A stretch of 64,000 nt of DNA from Anaerocolumna sp. AGMB13020 (GTDB taxonomy: Bacteria; Bacillota; Clostridia; Lachnospirales; Lachnospiraceae). Below, piece after piece: positions 43,733 through 52,710 of this stretch. Every line of letters starts with the position of its first letter. The stretch's first letter is position 1. The notes under the pieces were generated by a model. It ran no database searches. It saw only the letters and a program-made list of their open reading frames with translations, and was not told where the DNA came from. The position numbers were made by a program, and so were the translations under genes. The DNA is taken from NCBI RefSeq assembly GCF_033100115.1, contig NZ_CP136910.1, positions 3,909,001-3,973,000 of the forward strand, written 5' to 3'.

Positions 43733-44602
43733 ATGAAAGGAATCATATTAGCAGGCGGCTCAGGAACCAGATTATTTCCGGTTACAAAGGCAGTGTCCAA
43801 ACAGATACTTCCTATCTATGACAAACCAATGATCTATTATCCACTGTCAGTTTTGATGCTGGCGGGTATCAGAGAGGTGCTTATCATCTCCACTCCCAGG
43901 GATCTGCCGGTTTTTGAAGAATTATTAGGAGACGGTTCAGAGCTTGGAATGAAATTTGCTTATGCTGTTCAAGAAGAACCCAGAGGGTTGGCAGAAGCAT
44001 TTATTATTGGTGAAGAATTCATTGGAGAAGACAAGGTAGCTCTTATTCTGGGAGATAATATTTTCTATGGAAGAAGTTTTACAGGTACCCTGAAAAGAGC
44101 CGTTGAACGTAAAGAAGGTGCTACAATCTTCGGCTATTATGTAAAAGATCCGAAAGCCTATGGTGTAGTGGAGTTCAATGAACTGGGACAGGCTATATCA
44201 ATTGAAGAAAAACCTGAAAAACCTAAGTCAAATTATGCGGTTCCCGGTCTATACTTCTATGATAATGAGATCATACAGATTGCAAAGACAATTAAACCTT
44301 CTGCCAGAGGTGAGCTGGAAATCACATCAGTGAACAATGTTTATCTGGAAAAAGGAAAGCTTCAGGTTGAGACCATGGGCAGAGGAATGGCATGGCTTGA
44401 TACCGGCGGGCATGATTCTCTTCTGGAGGCTTCAAACTTTGTGGCTTCCATTCAGAAAAGGCAGGGACTTTATATATCATGTATTGAAGAAATTGCCTAT
44501 AGGAACGGATTTATCAGCAAAGAGCAGCTGATTAAGCTGGCAGGTCCGCTTCTTAAGACCGAATATGGCAAATATCTGATAGATGTTTCAAACGGGTTAT
44601 AA
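43733..44602 (+). CDS. rmlA: Glucose-1-phosphate thymidylyltransferase
   Basis: RmlA makes dTDP-glucose from glucose-1-phosphate and dTTP, the first step of dTDP-L-rhamnose synthesis. It has about 289 residues, the usual length. The N-terminal [32 protein letters not shown] holds the nucleotide-binding loop and catalytic Arg and Lys, and LGDNIFYG contains the metal-binding Asp. The later [18 protein letters not shown] motif is also present. The start follows a weak ribosome binding site. It is the first gene of rmlA-rmlC-rmlD-rmlB, all on the plus strand with short gaps. Confidence 0.95.
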   Translation: MKGIILAGGSGTRLFPVTKAVSKQILPIYDKPMIYYPLSVLMLAGIREVLIISTPRDLPVFEELLGDGSELGMKFAYAVQEEPRGLAEAFIIGEEFIGEDKVALILGDNIFYGRSFTGTLKRAVERKEGATIFGYYVKDPKAYGVVEFNELGQAISIEEKPEKPKSNYAVPGLYFYDNEIIQIAKTIKPSARGELEITSVNNVYLEKGKLQVETMGRGMAWLDTGGHDSLLEASNFVASIQKRQGLYISCIEEIAYRNGFISKEQLIKLAGPLLKTEYGKYLIDVSNGL

Positions 44603-44629
44603 CAAGCAGCGGGAGGAATAAGAAAGATA

Positions 44630-45178
44630 ATGGGACAGTTTCAATTTACACCTTTAAAGATAGAAGGTCTGTTCATAATAGAACCAAAATGTTTCGGAGA
44701 TAACAGAGGTTATTTTCTTGAGACTTATAATTACGAGGATTTCTGTAAGGCTGGAATAAAAGAGGTCTTTGTACAGGATAACCAGTCCCTGTCGTGTAAA
44801 GGAGTTCTAAGAGGACTTCATTACCAGAAGAATTTTCCCCAGGGCAAACTGGTAAGAGTTATAAAAGGAGAAGTATTTGATGTTGCGGTGGACATTAGAA
44901 AGGATTCCAAGACTTTTGGCCAGTGGCATGGAGAAATCTTAAGTGCAGAGAACAAAAAGCAGTTTTTTATACCGGGCGGCTTTGCACATGGGTTTCTTGT
45001 ACTGTCTGATGAAGCAGAGTTTGTTTATAAATGTACAGATTTCTACCATCCGGAGGACCAGGAGGGTATCAGGTATAACGATCCGGACATTGGGATCGAA
45101 TGGCCTGTTGAAGCTGAGCTGGACATAATCCTGTCAGAAAAAGATAAGATTAACGGCGGTCTTAAAAGCATATTGTAA
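44630..45178 (+). CDS. rmlC: dTDP-4-dehydrorhamnose 3,5-epimerase
   Basis: RmlC epimerises dTDP-4-keto-6-deoxyglucose at C3 and C5. It is a dimeric cupin of about 182 residues. It contains FGDNRGYFLETYNYEDF, the active-site GVLRGLHYQKNFPQGKLVRV with His, the conserved PGGFAHGFLVLSDEAEFVYKCTDFY and the C-terminal GIRYNDPDIGIEWP. GGGAGG lies about 13 nt before the ATG, a rather long spacing. It is the second gene of the rml operon and follows rmlA by 27 bp. Confidence 0.94.
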   Translation: MGQFQFTPLKIEGLFIIEPKCFGDNRGYFLETYNYEDFCKAGIKEVFVQDNQSLSCKGVLRGLHYQKNFPQGKLVRVIKGEVFDVAVDIRKDSKTFGQWHGEILSAENKKQFFIPGGFAHGFLVLSDEAEFVYKCTDFYHPEDQEGIRYNDPDIGIEWPVEAELDIILSEKDKINGGLKSIL

Positions 45179-45257
45179 AAAGAAGAGAGCAATCGCAAGA
45201 AGTATGCTGTCTGTTATGAAAGCAAACAGATCAGCTTAAAGGAAAGGTTAAGGACAT

Positions 45258-46127
45258 ATGGAACGCAGAATACTAATAACCGGTGCTAACGGGCAGCTGG
45301 GACGTGCTGTAAATCAGCTTTTAAAAGACAGGGAAGAATATTCACTGATAAATACCAGCTTATCTGAATCATCGGCATACTGCCCGATTAAATTAGATAT
45401 AACCAATCCCATGGGAGTCATGAATCTGATACAGGAAATAAGACCGCAGGTAATTATTAACTGCGCAGCACATACACAGGTGGATTTATGTGAAAGTGAT
45501 CAGGAGAGAGCTTATGCTATTAATGCCCTTGGCCCGAAGCATCTGGCAGAAGCCGCTCAGGCAGTGGAAGCGAGGCTGATACATATCTCTACAGATTATG
45601 TATTTAACGGTGAGAAAGAAGAACCTTATAATGAGGAAGATGCTACAGAACCCAAGAGCGTCTATGGTTCAACCAAGCTTGCCGGTGAGGAATTTGTAAA
45701 GAGTATCTGTGAGAACCATCAGATCGTTCGTACAGCCTGGTTATATGGAGAAGGAAAGAACTTTATCAGAACCATGCTCCGCCTGGCAGAAGAAGGAAAA
45801 GATATCAGAGTCGTCAGTGATCAGGTGGGATCACCTACCAGTGCCCTTGAATTGGCAAGAGCTCTGATTTTTCTCATGGACAGAGAGGAGCTTGGAATAT
45901 TCCATGCAGCCTGCGACGGTGTTACCAACTGGTATGAATTTGCCCTGGAAATATTTCATATGGCAGATATCAAGGTCAATGTGGAGCCAATAACCACAGA
46001 AGATTACCGAACAGCAGCAAAAAGACCCGCATTTTCCGTCCTTGAAACAAAAAGGCTAAAAGAAATGGGCTTTTATATGAAACACTGGAAAGTTGCACTG
46101 AAAGAATATATGGAAATGCAATCCTAG
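45258..46127 (+). CDS. rmlD: dTDP-4-dehydrorhamnose reductase
   Basis: RmlD reduces dTDP-4-keto-rhamnose to dTDP-L-rhamnose with NADPH. It is a Rossmann-fold extended SDR of about 289 residues. It shows LITGANGQLGRAV at the N terminus, CAAHTQVDLCESDQERAYAINA, the STDYVFNGEKEEPYNEEDATEPKSVYG stretch with YGSTKLAGE holding the catalytic Tyr and Lys, and RTAWLYGEGKNF. AAAGGTTAAGGAC precedes the ATG. It lies between rmlC and rmlB. Short gaps suggest one transcript. Confidence 0.94.
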   Translation: MERRILITGANGQLGRAVNQLLKDREEYSLINTSLSESSAYCPIKLDITNPMGVMNLIQEIRPQVIINCAAHTQVDLCESDQERAYAINALGPKHLAEAAQAVEARLIHISTDYVFNGEKEEPYNEEDATEPKSVYGSTKLAGEEFVKSICENHQIVRTAWLYGEGKNFIRTMLRLAEEGKDIRVVSDQVGSPTSALELARALIFLMDREELGIFHAACDGVTNWYEFALEIFHMADIKVNVEPITTEDYRTAAKRPAFSVLETKRLKEMGFYMKHWKVALKEYMEMQS

Positions 46128-46197
46128 AGAATTTGAAGGATTTCAGTTTCAATATCCTGATTTGCATGTGTGCCAGAGCACACAGAGAGGAGATAAT

Positions 46198-47271
46198 ATG
46201 AGAACATATCTGGTTACCGGCGGAGCGGGTTTTATAGGATCTAATTACATACACTATATGTTTGAGACTTACGGACAGGATATCCATATAATTAATCTGG
46301 ATGATTTGACTTATGCCGGAAATCTTGAGAATTTAAAGGCCATCGAGAAGAATCCGAATTATACCTTTATCAAAGAGGATATCAGAAATAAAGAAGCTGT
46401 ACTTAAAATATTTCAAAAATATAACATCGACAGAGTGGTACATTTTGCTGCTGAAAGCCATGTTGACAGAAGCATCCGTAACCCGGAGGTCTTTGTAAGT
46501 ACCAATGTAATGGGAACCCTTAACCTGTTAACTGCTGCAAAAAGCACCTGGGAGACAGAAGAGGGCTACAAAGAGGATAAGAAATATCTGCAGGTATCCA
46601 CAGATGAAGTCTATGGTTCCTTGGAAGAAGGGGATACCTATTTCTATGAATCGACTCCTTTGGATCCGCACAGTCCTTATTCTGCCAGCAAAGCTTCTGC
46701 TGATATGCTGGTAAAAGCATATATGGATACTTTCGGTTTTCCGGCAAATATTACAAGGTGCAGTAATAATTACGGACCTTATCAATTTCCAGAGAAGTTG
46801 ATTCCTCTTATGATCAATAATTGCCTGAAAGGGGAAAAGCTTCCTGTATACGGTGATGGAAAGAACGTAAGAGACTGGTTATATGTAAGAGATCATGCCA
46901 AAGCCATTGATCTGGTTATGGAAAAAGGAAAACTCCATGAGGTCTACAATGTGGGTGGACATAATGAGAAGCAAAACTTAGAAATTATTGCACTGATCCT
47001 TGATACCTTACAGGAACTGCTGCCGGAAGGTGATGCAAGAAAAGCTCATATAAATGAAGAACTTATTAAATATGTTACAGATAGAAAAGGCCATGACAGA
47101 CGTTACGCAATCGCACCGGACAAAATCAGGGATGAAATCGGGTGGGAGCCTGAGACTGCTTTTAAGGATGGCATACGCCTTACAATACAGTGGTATCTGG
47201 AAAACAGCCAGTGGATGGACAGGGTAACAAGCGGAGAATACCAGGGATATTACCAGGAAATGTACCAATAA
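46198..47271 (+). CDS. rmlB: dTDP-glucose 4,6-dehydratase
   Basis: RmlB converts dTDP-glucose to dTDP-4-keto-6-deoxyglucose using bound NAD+. It has about 357 residues, normal length. It opens MRTYLVTGGAGFIGSNYIHY, with the FAAESHVDRSIRNPE motif, the STDEVYGSL catalytic Asp-Glu pair and YSASKASADMLVKAY with the YxxxK pair. I chose ATG 46198 after GAGAGGAGA; the frame opens at 46162 but with no site. It is the last gene of rmlA-rmlC-rmlD-rmlB. dTDP-rhamnose would feed cell-wall polysaccharide or S-layer glycan synthesis, whose transferases are not in view. Confidence 0.95.
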   Translation: MRTYLVTGGAGFIGSNYIHYMFETYGQDIHIINLDDLTYAGNLENLKAIEKNPNYTFIKEDIRNKEAVLKIFQKYNIDRVVHFAAESHVDRSIRNPEVFVSTNVMGTLNLLTAAKSTWETEEGYKEDKKYLQVSTDEVYGSLEEGDTYFYESTPLDPHSPYSASKASADMLVKAYMDTFGFPANITRCSNNYGPYQFPEKLIPLMINNCLKGEKLPVYGDGKNVRDWLYVRDHAKAIDLVMEKGKLHEVYNVGGHNEKQNLEIIALILDTLQELLPEGDARKAHINEELIKYVTDRKGHDRRYAIAPDKIRDEIGWEPETAFKDGIRLTIQWYLENSQWMDRVTSGEYQGYYQEMYQ

Positions 47272-47475
47272 TTTCCTGCTGATGTCAACTTTAAGGCAAA
47301 AACATTACAGAATTATTACAAAATAGTAGAGAAAAGCTTGCAATCCTAATTTTGGTATGATATAATTGTTACATAATTATTAATTGATTATTATAGGACT
47401 TTAACATTTGACAAAAAAACCTGTAATAATTGTAAGAAAAAATTATGTGGCTGATGCCAACAATAAGGAGTCCTT

Positions 47476-48291
47476 ATGAAATTCAGAAAGTTACTATTGT
47501 GTATGTTAGCTGGAATATTTTTAGCAGGTTTCGCTAATATATACACATATGCAGCAGAAGAAGATCAAAATATCGCAACTACAGCAGACACTACAAAAGA
47601 AACAGCGGAAGTACCCAGTACAGAAGCTGACACTGATAAAACAACTGTAACAGAGAATACGGAAACAGAAGTTTCCAAGCAGGAAGACACTGCGAAGGAT
47701 ACAACTGCAGAGGTTGCTACCGTAACAGAAGATAAAGAAGCACAGTCAGATAAAACAACTGAAACAGAGAAGAAAACTACTAAGACCACTGAGAAGGCAG
47801 CAGTTAAGAAATCAACAACAAAAGCTGCCACAAAGACAACTGCAAAGACAACAACAAAAACCACAGCAAAGAAAACTGCAGAAAAGAAAGTAACGGTTAA
47901 CTACAGTAAATCAGAATTAAGATTACTTTCCACGTTAATTTACTGTGAAGCAGGCGGCGAAAGCTATAACGGAAAACTTGCAGTAGGCATCGTAGTAATG
48001 AACAGGGTAAGAGCTTCTGCTTTTCCTGATTCAGTGAAATCTGTAATATATCAGAAATACCAGTTTGGACCGGTAACAAACGGTGCCTTGAACAAAGCTT
48101 TATCTGAATACGATGCAGGCAAATTTACCTCTTCAAGAGAGAAAGAATGCATTAAAGCTGCAAAAGAAGCATTAAGTGGTGTTAAGAGTATTACAGTAAG
48201 CGGTAAATCTAAGAGTTTCGGAAGTTATTTGTTTTTCAGCGGAAGATTAAGTGGTTCCACTTATAAGCTGGGGAATCATCAGTTTAAATAA
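47476..48291 (+). CDS. Secreted cell-wall hydrolase (SleB/Hydrolase_2 family)
   Basis: This protein of about 271 residues starts with a signal peptide (KFRKLLLCMLAGIFLAGFANIYTYAAE, cleavage probably after TYA). A long Thr/Lys/Glu/Ala-rich low-complexity linker (about residues 30-140) follows, presumably disordered and wall-interacting. The C-terminal domain is Hydrolase_2, the SleB/CwlJ lytic transglycosylase-type family, with LLSTLIYCEAGGESYNGKLAVGIVVMNRV (catalytic Glu) and a final GNHQFK. AAGGAG lies upstream. SleB acts in spore germination, but many Hydrolase_2 proteins work in growing cells, so the role is open. The linker was built by simple-repeat expansion. Confidence 0.85.
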   Translation: MKFRKLLLCMLAGIFLAGFANIYTYAAEEDQNIATTADTTKETAEVPSTEADTDKTTVTENTETEVSKQEDTAKDTTAEVATVTEDKEAQSDKTTETEKKTTKTTEKAAVKKSTTKAATKTTAKTTTKTTAKKTAEKKVTVNYSKSELRLLSTLIYCEAGGESYNGKLAVGIVVMNRVRASAFPDSVKSVIYQKYQFGPVTNGALNKALSEYDAGKFTSSREKECIKAAKEALSGVKSITVSGKSKSFGSYLFFSGRLSGSTYKLGNHQFK

Positions 48292-48301
48292 ATATAAAAT
48301 A

Positions 48302-48348
48302 GATGCTGTTATAATTGTCTGAGAAGGACAGTTGTAGCAGCTTTTTTG
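48302..48348 (+). terminator. Intrinsic terminator after SleB-like gene
   Basis: GCTGTTATAATTGTC and GACAGTTGTAGCAGC pair with several G-U pairs, followed by TTTTTT. The ISL3 element starts 2 bp after this T run. Confidence 0.88.
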
Positions 48349-48349
48349 A

Positions 48350-49803
48350 GGCTCTGTGTCAATAGTTGGGGTGGGATTCTTTGAATCCCGCTCCATTGCT
48401 ATATTTAGAGCTATTTTGGTAATTACATCTATAATTGATGTTTCTGGGCATGCCAAATAAGCCTCTTAATTTTACGTCGTCCAATCTAATCAAATAGAGC
48501 AGTGTATTATTCTTGTTCGAAAACGTTTGAAGTTTCGGACTCCAAAAGATATTCTCTTGAGTACCTTGATTTTATTATTATAGCCTTCGGTGGGGCCATT
48601 CGTGTATTTATACTTGAGGGCATTTAGTATTCCTTCTGACCAGTTTCGGTATGTCTTTGCACATTCTTCAAATTCGGGAATTCCTGATTTTTCAGCTGCC
48701 TTAACCCAATCCCAGAAAGCTGTTCGCTGATAGGAATATTTCTCGTTCTGGCAAATATCATAGAACCATTCCTTTAGAAAATGGGCTTTCCGTAGATCAT
48801 CATTATAAAGTAGCATAAGATCACAGGCCTTTTTGTTCTCTTCCTTTAATTTTTTGTAACGAGTTAAAATTAGCCTACGGCTTCTCTTATAGTACTTTCT
48901 TAAGTTTGCAGGCATTGTTTTTTGGAGCCTTTTTCTGACGTTTTCAATGGCCCATGTAACGTATCTTATGAAATAATATTTATCAATGATAATGATTGCG
49001 TTAGGGAAGTATGCCTTTGCCAGATTTACATAAGGTTCCCACATATCACAAACGAAGAATTTTACGCGGTAGCGTTCCGCGCGATTCATTTCTCTAAAAT
49101 AGGAACTTAAGTGGCTCTGCGTTCTGTCTGGTAAGATGTCTAATATACGGTGTTTTCTGGCATCTGTAAGAATGCATTGATATTTACCGGCATCCGTATT
49201 TCCCTTAAATTCATCAATGGATATGCATTCTGGAAGAGAGGGGGCAGGATAACTAACGGTGTCCAAAAGCCTAGTAACAGTACTTACCGATACATTCGTA
49301 GCTTCCGCAACGGACTTGATACTTACGAGATTTCTGAGCTGGTCAATAATCTTATAGGAGAGCCGTAAGGTACGCCGTTGATAAGAAGGAAGAAAAGGAT
49401 ATTTTTCAGTAAACTTTTTCCCACACTTACAAATATATCGCCTTTTCTTAAGGACTAAGTATGTATCTTTCATCTGAAAAGGGAGATCCTTAATATGCTG
49501 GTAACGGTAATCGTGAATGCGTTTGGTTTGGTTACCGCAGGATGGGCAAGTCTGAAAGGAAGGATTAGTCTCAATAAATACCCTAACATGGTGATCACCA
49601 TGAACAATTTTTTTAATAAAAATATCTTCTAAATTTAAAAGATTCTTGGTACAATTAGAGTGCATCTATATAAAACCTCCTTTTAAAATGTGTGTTTTGG
49701 ACGACGTTCATTCTATAAGAGGCTTTGTATAGATGTATTTTAATATAAACTTAACAATGTTGGAAGTATGTTTTTAACATACCCCAACATTTATTATAGA
49801 ACC
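48350..49803 (-). mobile_element. ISL3-family insertion sequence, copy 1
   Basis: The 1454-bp element has imperfect terminal inverted repeats: GGCTCTGTGTCAATAGTTGG at 48350 and, on the other strand, GGTTCTATAATAAATGTTGG at 49803. One transposase is encoded on the minus strand. The flanking octamers (TTTTTTGA and TTTGATTT) do not form a clean 8-bp target duplication. It is inserted just after the T run of a terminator. Confidence 0.85.
48490..49665 (-). CDS. ISL3-family transposase
   Basis: This DDE transposase of about 391 residues has an N-terminal zinc ribbon (TCPSCGNQTKRIHDY with CKCGKKF) and a helix-turn-helix region near VSIKSVAEATNVSVSTVTRL. Catalytic positions are probably in SIDEFKG, FVCDMWEPY and GPTEGYNNKIK. 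The segment IIDKYYFIRYV has Tyr where the second copy has His (IIDKYHF). This is the usual ISL3 DKxH motif, so this copy may be impaired. AAAGGAGG precedes the ATG. It is full length compared with the partial copy at 63002. Confidence 0.93.
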   Translation of the reverse strand: MHSNCTKNLLNLEDIFIKKIVHGDHHVRVFIETNPSFQTCPSCGNQTKRIHDYRYQHIKDLPFQMKDTYLVLKKRRYICKCGKKFTEKYPFLPSYQRRTLRLSYKIIDQLRNLVSIKSVAEATNVSVSTVTRLLDTVSYPAPSLPECISIDEFKGNTDAGKYQCILTDARKHRILDILPDRTQSHLSSYFREMNRAERYRVKFFVCDMWEPYVNLAKAYFPNAIIIIDKYYFIRYVTWAIENVRKRLQKTMPANLRKYYKRSRRLILTRYKKLKEENKKACDLMLLYNDDLRKAHFLKEWFYDICQNEKYSYQRTAFWDWVKAAEKSGIPEFEECAKTYRNWSEGILNALKYKYTNGPTEGYNNKIKVLKRISFGVRNFKRFRTRIIHCSI

Positions 49804-49885
49804 TTTGATTTCAGGGTATATACAAGATAATTGTTACGTCAAATCCATGAAGAGTTGTTTGGCTGAGGAAATAGATTGTGACAAA

Positions 49886-49932
49886 TTGACAGGTGAAAGT
49901 GGGAATGATATACTTAACCGCATAAGTTAAGT
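49886..49932 (+). promoter_or_regulatory. Promoter and operator of the LacI-type gene
   Basis: TTGACA (49886-49891), 17 bases, TATACT (49909-49914). A perfect palindrome ACTTAAC...GTTAAGT (49912-49932, 7-nt spacer CGCATAA) overlaps the -10, which fits autorepression. The same CGCATAAGTT core occurs before the transporter operon. Confidence 0.8.
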
Positions 49933-49948
49933 GACGGGGAGGATATGA

Positions 49949-50860
49949 ATGTCGGAGAAGCGTATTACCATGAAAGATATAGCAGCAGAAGCAGGAGTTT
50001 CCACGGCAACGGTTTCTTATGTGCTGAATTATTCAGAAAAAGAGAGAATCAGCCATGAAACGAGAATGCGTATTTTTGAAGCAGCCAATAAATTGAAGTA
50101 TGTTCCTAACATGACTGCGAAATCTCTGGCAAGTCAAAGAAGTTATCTGGTTGGAATCATAATTAATCTGGGAGGACAGGATAAGAAAAGTAAGATCTAT
50201 CAATATTACGACCTTGCCAGAGAAATTCAACGAAGCCTGTATCCAAAGGGGTATGATGTTGTATTGATATCAACGCAGGAAATGGAAAAAGACTTTACCA
50301 TAGGGCAGAAACGTTCGCTGGATGCGGTATTTATAATGGATATGGAGGAAGAAAGTATGAAAGCAATTGCTTCCCATTACTATGTGCCTGCTATCTTTAT
50401 TGAAGGATATATTGAGGACCCTATATTCTGCAAGATTCTGACTTGTTATGAGAGTGTTCTGATTCAGGCGGAAGAGCAGCTGGGCAGCAGCTTTTATGTT
50501 GTTATGGAGGACCATGCCAATAAAAATGTATTACAGACCATAGCGAAGAAAATACCGCCGGAAAATATCTTCGTAAATCATAATGATGCAAGTCTGATTC
50601 AGTTTCTTAAGGAACATCATAACCAAAAGGGACTTATAATCGGAGAGATACTTGGTATGCAGGTAGAAAACTACGTCGATAACCGTAATATCTCAGTGGT
50701 AGTCAATTCAGCGAAAGATATTATGCTGCTACCAGACACGAAGACCATCGTAATCAGCAACAAAGAGAAAGCCCAAAAGGCAGTAGAAATAATGGACCGG
50801 ATGCTGCGGCTTGATAACCCCGACGAGGTAGAGAGAATAACTTACATACGACCTATGTAA
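49949..50860 (+). CDS. LacI-family transcriptional regulator
   Basis: This DNA-binding repressor of about 303 residues begins with the LacI helix-turn-helix and hinge (TMKDIAAEAGVSTATVSYVL, then LKYVPNMTAKSLASQRSY). A periplasmic-binding-protein-like sensor domain follows. It is somewhat shorter than the usual 330-340 residues, and the sensor domain is divergent toward its end. GGGGAGG precedes the ATG. It sits upstream of a maltodextrin-type transporter and a GH13 gene, so it probably senses a maltose-related sugar and controls them through the ACTTAAC-type operators. A terminator follows the gene. Confidence 0.9.
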   Translation: MSEKRITMKDIAAEAGVSTATVSYVLNYSEKERISHETRMRIFEAANKLKYVPNMTAKSLASQRSYLVGIIINLGGQDKKSKIYQYYDLAREIQRSLYPKGYDVVLISTQEMEKDFTIGQKRSLDAVFIMDMEEESMKAIASHYYVPAIFIEGYIEDPIFCKILTCYESVLIQAEEQLGSSFYVVMEDHANKNVLQTIAKKIPPENIFVNHNDASLIQFLKEHHNQKGLIIGEILGMQVENYVDNRNISVVVNSAKDIMLLPDTKTIVISNKEKAQKAVEIMDRMLRLDNPDEVERITYIRPM

Positions 50861-50880
50861 GGTAAAAGTGCTAATAAGGG

Positions 50881-50926
50881 AAGAGAAATCGTGATTTTGA
50901 ACAAAATACGGTTTCTTCTTTTTTTT
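50881..50926 (+). terminator. Intrinsic terminator after the LacI-type gene
   Basis: GAAATCGTGATTTTG pairs with AAAATACGGTTTC (bulge and G-U), followed by TTCTTTTTTTT. Confidence 0.75.
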
Positions 50927-50938
50927 GGTTACAATTCT

Positions 50939-51030
50939 TTAAGTACTTAACAAAAAGCAGAGAAACGCGAAAGTAATGAAAAATATTCCTTCGCAAAAAT
51001 TGATTCCTACTTAACAAACGGACGTTAAGT
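50939..51030 (+). promoter_or_regulatory. Extra ACTTAAC-type palindromes
   Basis: TTAAGTACTTAA (50939-50950) is a perfect palindrome. ACTTAAC...GTTAAGT (51009-51030, 8-nt spacer) repeats the arms of the operator at 49912 with one more spacer base. GCGTTAAGTA follows it. They may be auxiliary operators for looping. Confidence 0.5.
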
Positions 51031-51101
51031 GCGTTAAGTAAAAATAGTACAAAATAACATTTGTATAATTTGTTGAAAGTGTATAAAATGCACAAATATG
51101 A

Positions 51102-51158
51102 TTGACGTATTAAACGATAATGTCTATAATTACAGTAGGTTAAGCGCATAAGTTGAAA
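51102..51158 (+). promoter_or_regulatory. Promoter and operator of the maltodextrin operon
   Basis: TTGACG (51102-51107), 17 bases, perfect TATAAT (51125-51130). GGTTAAGCGCATAAGTTGAAA (51138-51158) matches the LacI-gene operator around GCATAAGTT, just after the -10. The LacI protein would block transcription here. The leader to the start codon is about 120 nt. Confidence 0.78.
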
Positions 51159-51257
51159 TTAAGTGTAAGAAGTAGTTCAAATAAAATAATGTGGTTATTC
51201 CTATCTGATTATAACATTAACAGTCATAGAGATGAACTTTAAGGAAGCAGGTGTGAT

Positions 51258-52595
51258 GTGAAAAAGTACAAAGCGTTAAGTCTCTCACTATTGATATGGG
51301 GCAGCGGACAATTTCTGGTATGCAGGCAAAAAATAAAAGGACTGTTTTTTTTGCTATTACAGCTGTTATTTATAGGTATTGAATTATTTAGCGGCTATTG
51401 GCTCCAATATGCTGGTGGTCTCATTTCTGATTTCTCAATAAGGCTACACGGAGGTTTTTTTACAAAAGGGATATGGGGACTTATCACCTTGGGAGAAAAA
51501 ATCGGTGGAAAATACGGTGACCACTCGACGATGTTATTGATAAGGGGAGTCATTGCTCTGTTTGTAATTATTTTATTTCTGCTGGTTTACTTCTGGAACC
51601 TAAAGGATGCTTATTGCTCTGGTTTGCAGATAGACAGAAGTGGTACATATACAGATATAAAAGAGGATTTGAGAAGATTTTACAGCATCAATTTTGCTTA
51701 TATCGTGTTAATACCCATTGGTATAGCATTTTTATTTATTGTAGTAATGCCCATTGTATTCTCTGTGCTGACTGCTTTTTTAAATTACAACAGAGATCAC
51801 CTGCCACCGGGAAAACTGTTGGATTGGGTGGGCTTAGCCAATTTTAGAAAGCTGTTTACGGTTCCTATCTGGTCCCATACCTTTTTTAAAGTGTTAGTCT
51901 GGACGATACTCTGGACCTTTATCGGAACAATGACCACCTATTTCTTTGGAATGCTCCAGGCATTGATTCTTAATCATCCAGTCGTACGCTGTAAGAATGT
52001 CTTTCGGACGATTCTCATTTTACCTTGGGCGATTCCACAGATGGTATCTCTGCTGGTTTTTAGAAACCTCTTAAACGGACAGTTTGGACCCGTGAATCAG
52101 GCTCTCTTAAATCTTGGATTAATTTCAGAGAATATTCCCTTCTTATCCGATCCGTTTATTGCAAAGCTTTCTATAATCATTGTAAACCTGTGGCTGGGTT
52201 TTCCAATCTTTATGGTTATGATGCTTGGCGTATTTGCTAATCTGGATCAGAGCCTCTTTGAAGCGGCAGCCATAGATGGGGCAAATAAATACCAAAGCTT
52301 TTTAAGGATTACCCTGCCATTGGTGTTCCAGGCAACAGCAGCGAACCTGATAATGAGTATGGCAGGTAATTTTAATGCCTTTGGAGCGATTTATTTCCTG
52401 ACCCAGGGTGGTCCCAACAACCCGGATATGCAATTTGCGGGAAGCACAGATATCTTGATTTCCTGGATATATAAATTGACACTGAACCAACAAATGTATG
52501 ATATTGCGGCAGTTATGAGCGTGCTGCTCTTTCTCTTCGTAGGTGCTGTTTCTTTCTGGAATTTCAGGAGAACCGTATCCTTTAAAGAGTTATAG
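51258..52595 (+). CDS. Sugar ABC transporter permease (MalF-like)
   Basis: This membrane subunit of a carbohydrate importer is about 445 residues, long for the family. An N-terminal extra region of about 140 residues holds two or three helices, including LFFLLLQLLFIGIELFSGYW and LLIRGVIALFVIILFLLVYF, before the MalF-type core of six helices. The EAA loop EAAAIDGANKYQSFLRITLPLV, which docks the ATPase, lies near residue 335. A GTG start after AGCAGG is used. It is the first of the permease-permease-binding protein-GH13 set. The ATPase is missing here, as is common where one shared MsmX-type ATPase serves several importers. Confidence 0.88.
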   Translation: MKKYKALSLSLLIWGSGQFLVCRQKIKGLFFLLLQLLFIGIELFSGYWLQYAGGLISDFSIRLHGGFFTKGIWGLITLGEKIGGKYGDHSTMLLIRGVIALFVIILFLLVYFWNLKDAYCSGLQIDRSGTYTDIKEDLRRFYSINFAYIVLIPIGIAFLFIVVMPIVFSVLTAFLNYNRDHLPPGKLLDWVGLANFRKLFTVPIWSHTFFKVLVWTILWTFIGTMTTYFFGMLQALILNHPVVRCKNVFRTILILPWAIPQMVSLLVFRNLLNGQFGPVNQALLNLGLISENIPFLSDPFIAKLSIIIVNLWLGFPIFMVMMLGVFANLDQSLFEAAAIDGANKYQSFLRITLPLVFQATAANLIMSMAGNFNAFGAIYFLTQGGPNNPDMQFAGSTDILISWIYKLTLNQQMYDIAAVMSVLLFLFVGAVSFWNFRRTVSFKEL

Positions 52596-52629
52596 GAGGG
52601 AAAGGTTAAAGGAAACTACTAAAATAATG

Positions 52630-52660
52630 AAAGGATGCCACGGAGGATTTTTCATCCTTT
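52630..52660 (+). terminator. Terminator-like hairpin between the two permeases
   Basis: AAAGGATG pairs with CATCCTTT around a 15-nt loop, followed by TATTT. It lies inside the operon, so it may attenuate or protect the message, not end it. Confidence 0.5.
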
Positions 52661-52710
52661 TATTTGTGGCAGTACTGCAAGCGAACTTGTGGTATGCAAG
52701 GGGTATAAGA

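Noticed and set aside
47565..47864. Antisense 99-codon hydrophobic ORF
   Set aside because: It is the reverse of the Thr/Lys-rich linker of the SleB-like protein; no start site, and the real gene is strongly supported.
49150..49368. 72-codon ORF that recurs exactly at 63299-63517
   Set aside because: It is the antisense shadow of the transposase in both ISL3 copies, so recurrence reflects the IS and not a gene.
48342..49811. 8-bp target duplication of ISL3 copy 1
   Set aside because: The flanks TTTTTTGA and TTTGATTT share only TTTGA out of register, so no duplication can be claimed.
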